DNA of 64,000 nucleotides, from positions 9,810 to 73,809 of the forward strand of contig JAHDCV010000005.1 of the NCBI GenBank assembly GCA_020629695.1, written 5' to 3'. Of this stretch, positions 57,200-64,000 are shown one piece after another (within the stretch, counting starts at the first letter, position 1; every line of letters begins with the position of its first letter). Source of the stretch: Acidimicrobiales bacterium. GTDB taxonomy: Bacteria; Actinomycetota; Acidimicrobiia; Acidimicrobiales; SZUA-35. The notes under the pieces are model-generated. The model was given only the letters and a program-made list of their open reading frames with translations. It did no database searches and was not told the origin of the DNA. The position numbers and the translations under genes are program-made.

Positions 57200-58423
57200 G
57201 TGACGACCCCGGTCCGTTCACGGCCGGGCGCCGATGGCCGATGGAACCACATGGGTCACACCGACGCGCGCCGAGATGAACTCGCCGCCACCGCACAGCT
57301 CCATCTGTGTCGCCACCACCGCGCTGCGCTCCTGGTCGATGCGCTCGACCTGCTCGCCGCTCCCCTCGGGCCGGCATCACCCGCCACGCTGGCAGATGTG
57401 TTGCGGTCCTTCCGATGGAAGACCGCCGATGCCGAGCTCAGTGTCGAGATCGAGCCCCCCGACGCGGAGAACTCGGATCTGCTCGTCTCCATCGATCCGG
57501 ATCTCGTGACCGCCCTGCTCGCCTCGATCGCCGTCGCGTCGCATGGTGTCGTCGAGCTCGAGGTCGACGATGTCGCGGTGCGCATCCGCGTCACGGACGC
57601 ACCCGGAACCGACGAGAATGCAGAGGCTGCGATCGGCCTGAGCCTCGCCCTCGTCGACCACGCGGGCCTGGCGGTCGAGGACGGCCGAATCGTGCTGCCG
57701 GCGGTCGCCGACCGCCGAGCCCAGCAGCGTCGAGCCGCACGAGTGCTCGTGGTCGAGGACAACGCGACCAATCAGATTCTCGCCACCAAGCAGCTCCAGC
57801 GCCTCGGCACCGAGCCCGTGATCGCACCGACGGGCCTGCGCGGCGTCGAACTCGCCCGGGGTGAAGCGTTCGACCTCATCCTGATGGACTGGAACCTCCC
57901 CGACATCGACGGCCTCGAGGCAACCCGCCGGATCCGCGCCGAGGGTGCATCGTCCGGCAGCCCGATCGTCGCCATGACCGCGAACGCCATGGCGGGCGAC
58001 CGCGACACCTGTCTCGCCGCCGGGATGAACGACTTCCTCTCGAAGCCGGTGCGGATGGAGGCGATCGGTGACGTCGTCGCGACCTGGACGGCGCGAACAC
58101 GACGAGTCGACCCGACGGTGCTCGGCCATCGGCTCGCGACCGACCTGGGTGGACGAGACGTCGCCCGAGCCGTGGCGGCGTCGTTTCTCGACGAACTCGA
58201 ACCCCGGATCGATGCGATCCTCGGCTCCGACGGTGAGACTCGACGACGCGCCGCCCACACCCTGAAGTCGACGGCGTCACTGATGGCGCTCGACGACCTC
58301 TCGACGATGTGTGCCGACATCGAACTCGGCCGTGTCGAACCGGATGCGGTCGAGCTGCGAGCCGAGGCCGACGACGCCAGGTCACTGCTCCGTCTGATGA
58401 TCGCCACCCTGGCGAACAGCTGA
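57200..58423 (+). CDS. Hybrid signalling protein: degenerate HATPase-like N-terminus, REC receiver, HPt domain
   Basis: REC: ARVLVVEDNATNQILATKQL...FDLILMDWNLPDIDGLEATRRIR...GMNDFLSKPVR; HPt: RRRAAHTLKSTASLMALDDLS. Confidence 0.85.
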   Translation: MTTPVRSRPGADGRWNHMGHTDARRDELAATAQLHLCRHHRAALLVDALDLLAAPLGPASPATLADVLRSFRWKTADAELSVEIEPPDAENSDLLVSIDPDLVTALLASIAVASHGVVELEVDDVAVRIRVTDAPGTDENAEAAIGLSLALVDHAGLAVEDGRIVLPAVADRRAQQRRAARVLVVEDNATNQILATKQLQRLGTEPVIAPTGLRGVELARGEAFDLILMDWNLPDIDGLEATRRIRAEGASSGSPIVAMTANAMAGDRDTCLAAGMNDFLSKPVRMEAIGDVVATWTARTRRVDPTVLGHRLATDLGGRDVARAVAASFLDELEPRIDAILGSDGETRRRAAHTLKSTASLMALDDLSTMCADIELGRVEPDAVELRAEADDARSLLRLMIATLANS

Positions 58424-58459
58424 CCTCGACGGCGAGACCGCCCGGGGTCCGGGGTTCGC

Positions 58460-59155
58460 TCAGCTGGCGAGCTCGGGTGCGACCAGACGCAGCCCGACCC
58501 CACGAACGCTGACGACCTTGCCGGTCCAGCCGAGGTCGCGCAGCTTGCTGCGGAGGTTCGACACGTGGGCGTCGATCGCGTGTGACACCCCGTCCCACCC
58601 GGTGCCCCAGATCGCCTCGGCCAAGGCCTCCCGGCTCGCGACCTCGCCGGAACGATGCACCAGATGCTCGAGGATGCGGAACTCGGTCTTGGTCAGCTCG
58701 ACCACCGCATCGGCGAAGGCCACCGTGCGCAGCTCTTCGTCGAGCCGGAGATCCGTCGCGTTCACCGGTTCGATCAACCGCCGTGACCGTCGCATGACCG
58801 CGCCGATACGCGCGTCGAGTTCGATCGCGGAGAAGGGCTTCGTGATGTAGTCGTCAGCACCGGCGGCGAACCCCGCCGCCAGGTCCTGGTCGGCGCGGCG
58901 ACCGGTCACCATGACGATGTAGCTGTCCGTCGTGGTCCGGAGCCGACGACAGACGTCGAGGCCGTCGATGTCCGGGAGCCCCAGATCGAGGATGACGAGG
59001 TCGGGGCGTTGCTGCGCGGCGAGGTCGAGACCGTCGGTTCCGTTCTCCGCCCCGAGGACCTCGAATCCGGCCTGCTCGAGCACGTGGGCTGCGGCGAGGA
59101 AGAACTCGGGTGAGTCCTCGATGATGAGCGCCTTCATGGTTCCGGGGGCCTTCAT
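58460..59155 (-). CDS. OmpR/PhoB-family response regulator
   Basis: MKALIIEDSPEFFLAAAHVLEQAG...PDLVILDLGLPDIDGLDVCRRLR...DDYITKPFSAIELDARI; wHTH LTKTEFRILEHLVHRSGEVASREAL. Confidence 0.93.
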   Translation of the reverse strand: MKAPGTMKALIIEDSPEFFLAAAHVLEQAGFEVLGAENGTDGLDLAAQQRPDLVILDLGLPDIDGLDVCRRLRTTTDSYIVMVTGRRADQDLAAGFAAGADDYITKPFSAIELDARIGAVMRRSRRLIEPVNATDLRLDEELRTVAFADAVVELTKTEFRILEHLVHRSGEVASREALAEAIWGTGWDGVSHAIDAHVSNLRSKLRDLGWTGKVVSVRGVGLRLVAPELAS

Positions 59156-60729
59156 GTGGTCTCCACGAGTGCGGGATCGCTGACGAGGGGCATCTCGAAC
59201 ACGAACGTCGAGCCGGTTCCGACGATCGACCGAACCGAGAGCGCCCCACCCATGGCCTCCGACATCGACCGCGAGAGACAGAGACCGATGCCGGTGCCCT
59301 CGACCTCGCCTCGTTCCTGTCCGAGCCGATCGAAGGGCACGAAGAGCCGTTCGAGGTCCTGTTCGGCGATGCCGGGGCCGGTGTCGGTGACCGACACCGA
59401 CGCCATGCCGCCGCTGACGCGGCAGCGCAGTTCGACCGTGCCCTCGAAGCGGTTGAACTTGACCGCGTTCGTGAGCAGGTTCACGAGCACCTGTCGGGCT
59501 CGAACGGGGTCGACCATGACCACGGGGTGCCCGTCACAGACCGGCGGGATCAGTTCGACGCCACGCTCACCTGCGAACGCACCGACCATCCGGAATGCAT
59601 CCTCGACGACGTCGGTGAGGGGGACCGGTTCGATGTTCAGCGAGAGCTCGCCGGCCTCGACACGCGACACGTCGAGGACGTCGTCGATGAGCGTGAGAAG
59701 ATGGCGACCGGCCCCGAGGACACGCTCGAGGGACTCGGCGGTCTCGTCGTCGATCTCACCGAGCGTGGCGAGCTCGGTGAAACCGAGCACGGCGTTGAGC
59801 GGGGTCCGCAGCTCGTGCGAGACCCTCGACAGGAATCGGGACTTGGCCCGGTTCGCTTCGTCGGCGGCCTCGCTCGCGAGACGCAACGCGTCGGCACGGC
59901 TCCGCCAGTTCGTCACATCCGCCGCGGACGCCACGATTCGGCTCGCACCGCCGATGTGGGCCGAGACGAGCGACCAGGACAAGGTCCGGGTCTGACCGGA
60001 GGGGTCCACCACGTCGTTGGCGTCGACGCGGAGCTTGTCGCCCTCGGGGGCGAGGCCGATCTCGGCCACGGCGGCTTCGAGCGGCCTCCCGTTCGCGGAG
60101 AGCTCACAGAGATACACGGCCGTGTTGGCGGCCGCGCTCCAGGTCTTCATCCGATCGTTCATCTGGACGATGCGGCCGTCGGGTTCGCAGACGACGATGC
60201 CGTCGTTGACGGCGTCGAACAGCAGATCACGCTCGAGCCGCTGCTCCTGCGATCGGTTGTACGCGTCGCAGGCCTGCAGCGAGATCGCGAACTGCTCCAT
60301 CAGCGGCTGCAGCTGTGCGAGCGCTGCGTAGTCGAACGGCTGGCCGGTTTCGCCGCGTCGCACGGTGAGGACACCGATACCGGGAAGGGCGAACATCGCC
60401 CCCTCACCGTCGGAGACACCATGGGCCGCCTCGATCGGTTCCCAGCCCTGCTCCCCCGGGCAGACCGCGACGGGTTGCCCGAGGCCGAGGTTGTTCGGGA
60501 GATCGATGTCGACTGGTTCCATCGCCACCGTCGGCAGCGCCCACACCGGTTCGAGGCCCCGGTCGCCGCATCGCCAGACCACCGCATGCGAGAGGTTCTT
60601 ACGCGACATCAGCGGCACGACGAAGCCGCCGCACGCCTCGTCGAAGTCGAGCGACCGCCCGATCGTCAGCGAGAGCTCGTACAGGACCGAGAGGGTCCCC
60701 AGCAGGCCGACGTCGGACGGACTCGACAT
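59152..60729 (-). CDS. Soluble PAS-type sensor histidine kinase
   Basis: SRVSHELRTPLNAVLGFTEL (H box), LLTNAVKFN (N box), VTDTGPGIAEQDLERLFVPFDRL, GTGIGLCLSRSMSEAMGG; no obvious TM segment. Confidence 0.93.
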   Translation of the reverse strand: MSSPSDVGLLGTLSVLYELSLTIGRSLDFDEACGGFVVPLMSRKNLSHAVVWRCGDRGLEPVWALPTVAMEPVDIDLPNNLGLGQPVAVCPGEQGWEPIEAAHGVSDGEGAMFALPGIGVLTVRRGETGQPFDYAALAQLQPLMEQFAISLQACDAYNRSQEQRLERDLLFDAVNDGIVVCEPDGRIVQMNDRMKTWSAAANTAVYLCELSANGRPLEAAVAEIGLAPEGDKLRVDANDVVDPSGQTRTLSWSLVSAHIGGASRIVASAADVTNWRSRADALRLASEAADEANRAKSRFLSRVSHELRTPLNAVLGFTELATLGEIDDETAESLERVLGAGRHLLTLIDDVLDVSRVEAGELSLNIEPVPLTDVVEDAFRMVGAFAGERGVELIPPVCDGHPVVMVDPVRARQVLVNLLTNAVKFNRFEGTVELRCRVSGGMASVSVTDTGPGIAEQDLERLFVPFDRLGQERGEVEGTGIGLCLSRSMSEAMGGALSVRSIVGTGSTFVFEMPLVSDPALVETT

Positions 60730-61820
60730 CAGTGATCCACGATGGAGGGGCTCGCCGAGACGACCGTCGTCTTGTTGAAGAACTCGATGAAGCCGGTGCC
60801 ATAGGAGGAGATCTCACCGAGCGAGAGCACACCGTCGACACGCCGGCGGTCGGAGCCGAGCGGACCGACCAGGCGCTCGAGCTCGAGATCGAACTGATCG
60901 TCGAGGAAGAGCGTTCGCGAGATGCAGTCGACGACGAAGGCGTCGATCGGACCGTCCTCGACACCGGCCACGGCGCTCTTCGATGCGGCCTCGGCCGCGG
61001 TGAGCAGCGAATCCACGGTGCCCCGCAGCAGGTGCAGGACCGAGTTCGGCGGAACATCACCGACGCACATCAGCGCGCCGTCGGCGCGCATCTCGATCGG
61101 GTCGCGCACGACATCCTCGACACCGTCACGGACGATGCCGAAGGGGTAACCCTTCGCGACGTCGAAGAAGCCGTCGATCGTGATCTCGACACCGGCGTCG
61201 GGTTCGACGAACTCGCGGTAGACCTCAGCCGCAGGGCGCCAGTTCAGCTCGTGGATCAGGTTGCCCTCGGTGCGGGTCGCGACCAGGGGGCCGGCGAAGC
61301 GCTCCCACCCGTGGGCCACTCCGAGGGAACTGGACGAAGGCGAGCACGCCACGACCGCCGCATCGATGGCCGAGCCGTTCTCGGTGAAGACCGCGGGTCG
61401 TCGTTCGAACGTGAGCGATCCAGCACCACCACCGACGACCGAGACATCGCTGCCGTTGGCAGCGAAGAGCCGTTGCAGGTAGCCGGCGACGCCGTCGCCG
61501 AGTCCGTCGACGAAGACCGTCGCCGAGACGGTGCCGGCGGGAAGCGGTGTCGATCCTTCGGCGAGCGGAACGAGCTGGGTCCCGAGCCCTCCGAGCCGGA
61601 TGTGGCGAATCGTCACGCCGCTCGTCTCCCGACGTCCGTCGGCGATCACGGCGGGGAACACACCACCGATCGTCGGCGTCGAACCGAGCCCGGCGATGAT
61701 GGCGGGAAGCCGGGCATGCTCCTCGTCGCAGACCATCACGATGACGCCGTCGCCATCAGGGATGGCCAGCGCATCGAGAGCGGCTGCCACGGACTCGGTG
61801 GTCGGATCTTGGAGGTGCAT
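60729..61820 (-). CDS. FIST domain sensory protein
   Basis: Start MHLQDPTTESV; SDVSVVGGGAGSLTFERRPAVF (FIST_N) and RVDGVLSLGEISSYGTGFIEFFNKTTVV (FIST_C). The longer track ORF to 62759 is not supported. Confidence 0.85.
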   Translation of the reverse strand: MHLQDPTTESVAAALDALAIPDGDGVIVMVCDEEHARLPAIIAGLGSTPTIGGVFPAVIADGRRETSGVTIRHIRLGGLGTQLVPLAEGSTPLPAGTVSATVFVDGLGDGVAGYLQRLFAANGSDVSVVGGGAGSLTFERRPAVFTENGSAIDAAVVACSPSSSSLGVAHGWERFAGPLVATRTEGNLIHELNWRPAAEVYREFVEPDAGVEITIDGFFDVAKGYPFGIVRDGVEDVVRDPIEMRADGALMCVGDVPPNSVLHLLRGTVDSLLTAAEAASKSAVAGVEDGPIDAFVVDCISRTLFLDDQFDLELERLVGPLGSDRRRVDGVLSLGEISSYGTGFIEFFNKTTVVSASPSIVDH

Positions 61821-61906
61821 GGGTTGGTTCCTGTCGCCCGGTTGCATCGGATGTGTCGACCATCCTGATCGGATGAGCGCACCCCGATCTGTATGTCCTG
61901 TCGGGG

Positions 61907-61928
61907 ATCTTGAGGGTCTCTTGAGGAT
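61907..61928. promoter_or_regulatory. Tandem 11-bp-period direct repeat, candidate OmpR-family regulator site
   Basis: ATCTTGAGGGT CTCTTGAGGAT (9/11 identical) in the divergent FIST/EAL intergenic region. Confidence 0.4.
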
Positions 61929-61934
61929 TGGTCC

Positions 61935-63329
61935 TTGAGTTCTGACCGCCTGCTCGCCGATGCAACGGGGGTGACCGATCTTCGACTGCCGCCATCCGGC
62001 CACGACCCCGTTCCGGGTGGTGGCACCTCCGACGAACATCGTCGAGCCCAGATGGTCGACCGTCTGGAGCAGGTCGCCCGTCTCGACCCCACGACCGGGC
62101 TGACTCGGCGGCTCGGCGTGATCGAACGCATCGCCGCGCAGCTGCCGGGCCCGGGCCCTGCCCTCGCGCTGTTCCAGGTCCGACGCCTCCGAGCGCTCAA
62201 CAGTGCGCTCGGCCACTCGGTCGTCGACGGCCTGTTGGGCACGCTCGGACGCCGCCTGGAGGGCAGCCAACACGTCGCGTGGGCTGGCGTCCTCGGCCCC
62301 GGCATGTTCTTCGTCGAGCTGGCGACTTCTCTCCGGGAAGTCCCGGAAGAACAGACCGAGATCCTCGTCCGTGAGCTCCGCAAGCCCATCGAGCTCGACC
62401 GATGGCTTCGTGTCCCCGACGTCGTCGCGTCGCTCGTGCTCCCCGGTCCGGGCCATCTCGACGCCGACCAGATCCTCCGGGACCTCGACACCGGCACCGC
62501 AGCGGCCTCCGAAGACGAGCGTGTGGTGCTCGTCGACGAGCGTCGGCGCTCGACCGGACTCCGTCGGAGCCGGGTGGAGTCCGACCTCGCCTCGGCGATC
62601 TCCGGCGGTGACCTTCGATTCCGCTATCAGCCCATCGTCCGCATGGTGGACGCTCGACCGGTCGCCGTGGAGGCGCTCGCCCGCTGGCGTCACCCGGCCC
62701 TCGGACCGATCGGGCCAGACGAATTCGTGGCCGTCGCCGAAGGAAGCGAATTGATCCATGCCCTCGGCGACCGGGCGCTGGCCGACTCCCTGGCTGCGCT
62801 GGCCTCATGGAACCGGAACGGCTGCGGGGTCGATCTGGTCCATGTGAACGTGTCGGCGGTGCAGCTCACCCAGCCGGGGCTCGTGGACCGGATCGCCGAA
62901 CTCCTGACCACCCGCTCGGTGCCAGCCGGGTGCCTCGAGATCGAGGTGACCGAGTCGGCCGTGCTCGACACCTCGGGCATGTGGCGCCACACGTTGCGAG
63001 CGCTCCGGGCGCTCGGTGTCCGCATCGCCATCGACGACTTCGGTGCCGGCTTCTCCTCGCTGTTGTCGCTGCGAGACGTCCAGGCGGACACGGTCAAGCT
63101 CGACCGGTCCATGATCGAGGGCATCGCGACCAGCGACGGCGCACGCTCCCTCGTCCAGGCGACGATCGACCTGGCGCACCAGTTCGGCATGCACGTGGTC
63201 GCCGAGGGGGTCGAGACCGCCGAAGACCATCGGATCCTGACCGAGCTCGGCTGCGATTTCGGTCAGGGCTGGTTGTGGCACCGCGACCTCGAGGCCGACG
63301 AGATCGCCGAGCTCTGGCAGCAACGCTGA
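61935..63329 (+). CDS. Degenerate GGDEF + intact-looking EAL cyclic-di-GMP phosphodiesterase
   Basis: VEALARWRHP (EAL), VHVNVSAVQL, EIEVTES, IAIDDFGAGFSSLLSL, VKLDRSMIEGI, VVAEGVETAED; GGDEF position reads GPGMF. TTG start assumed. Confidence 0.87.
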   Translation: MSSDRLLADATGVTDLRLPPSGHDPVPGGGTSDEHRRAQMVDRLEQVARLDPTTGLTRRLGVIERIAAQLPGPGPALALFQVRRLRALNSALGHSVVDGLLGTLGRRLEGSQHVAWAGVLGPGMFFVELATSLREVPEEQTEILVRELRKPIELDRWLRVPDVVASLVLPGPGHLDADQILRDLDTGTAAASEDERVVLVDERRRSTGLRRSRVESDLASAISGGDLRFRYQPIVRMVDARPVAVEALARWRHPALGPIGPDEFVAVAEGSELIHALGDRALADSLAALASWNRNGCGVDLVHVNVSAVQLTQPGLVDRIAELLTTRSVPAGCLEIEVTESAVLDTSGMWRHTLRALRALGVRIAIDDFGAGFSSLLSLRDVQADTVKLDRSMIEGIATSDGARSLVQATIDLAHQFGMHVVAEGVETAEDHRILTELGCDFGQGWLWHRDLEADEIAELWQQR

Positions 63330-63351
63330 TTCGTCTGGCAGGCTCGGCGCC

Positions 63352-64000
63352 ATGGACATCGGCCTGAGCATCTTCCCCACCGACACCACGATCCAGCCGG
63401 TCGAGTTCGGTCGCGCCGCGGAGGATCTCGGCTACGAGTCGATCTGGTTCCCCGAGCACTCCCACATTCCGACGAGCCGGACGACGCCGTGGGGAGGTCG
63501 GGAAGGTGCCCCTCCCCTGCCGGAGTTCTACTGGCGGACCCATGACCAGTTCGTCGCCCTCGGCGCGATCGCCGCGGTGACGTCCGAGATCAAGCTCGCC
63601 ACGGGCATCACGCTGGTGTCCCAGCGCGACCCGATCTGGACGGCCAAGGAGGTCGCCACGGTCGATCAGATCTCGGGCGGTCGCTTCGTGTTCGGGGTCG
63701 GCTACGGCTGGAACGTCGAGGAGATGGAGGATCATCGGGTGTCGTACGGCAATCGCCGCGCCCGTCTCCGGGAGAGCGTGCTGGCGATGAAGCAGTTGTG
63801 GACCGAGGACGAAGCCGAGTTCCACGGCGACCAGGTGAGTTTCGACAAGACGTGGGCCTGGCCCAAGCCGGCGCAGGCCGGAGGCCCGCCGGTGGTGCTC
63901 GGCGGCGGTGCCGGTCCCAAGACTGCCGCGCACATCGCCGAATTCTGCGACGGCTGGATGCCGATCGGCGCACGCCACGGCCTGAAGGGCATCGAGCACG
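63352..64000 (+). CDS. LLM-class (F420-dependent-type) oxidoreductase, truncated by window end
   Basis: Translated from 63352: MDIGLSIFPTDTTIQPVEFGRAAEDLGYESIWFPEHSHIPTSR...LVSQRDPIWTAKEVATVDQISGGRFVFGVGYGWNVEEMEDH. Runs off the right edge. Confidence 0.88.
   Translation, partial: MDIGLSIFPTDTTIQPVEFGRAAEDLGYESIWFPEHSHIPTSRTTPWGGREGAPPLPEFYWRTHDQFVALGAIAAVTSEIKLATGITLVSQRDPIWTAKEVATVDQISGGRFVFGVGYGWNVEEMEDHRVSYGNRRARLRESVLAMKQLWTEDEAEFHGDQVSFDKTWAWPKPAQAGGPPVVLGGGAGPKTAAHIAEFCDGWMPIGARHGLKGIEH

Noticed and set aside
61821-62759. N-terminal extension of the FIST ORF to 676 aa
   Set aside because: The extension is antisense to the EAL gene; the FIST gene starts plausibly at MHLQDPTTES (61820).
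1-64000. CRISPR array, IS element or prophage
   Set aside because: No regularly spaced repeats, transposase, integrase or phage structural genes were recognised; the holin-like call at 27120 is a small membrane protein without phage context.

Overview
High-GC, gene-dense bacterial chromosome segment. The gene content (FbiC/F420 chemistry, mostly short intergenic gaps) suggests an Actinomycetota lineage; that assignment is inference. I recognised no rRNA, tRNA, IS element, prophage or CRISPR array by eye. About 57 protein-coding genes are supportable. They include an McrB-like AAA+ ATPase with an McrC-like partner, FO synthase FbiC coupled to an HxlR regulator, transaldolase/transketolase, an M16 peptidase, an NDP-forming acyl-CoA synthetase pair, a ThiS/MoaD-like + TtuA-like + TrmI tRNA-modification operon, a BMP-family ABC transporter, PEP carboxylase, HipBA, AzlCD, and a signalling island (REC-HPt protein, OmpR-type regulator, soluble histidine kinase, FIST protein, divergent EAL protein). 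The most interesting items are: (1) a dif-like XerCD site between convergent genes at about 54.77 kb, next to a symmetric hairpin; (2) the McrB-like ATPase with a McrC-like partner lacking a visible nuclease motif, at the left edge; (3) the TtuB/TtuA/TrmI-like operon, whose sulfur-carrier protein extends past its Gly-Gly; (4) the FIST-HK-RR/EAL module with an 11-bp-period direct repeat in the divergent promoter; (5) a structured small-RNA or attenuator candidate at about 36.80-36.92 kb. All family assignments come from reading motifs in the translated ORFs. No database search was run.
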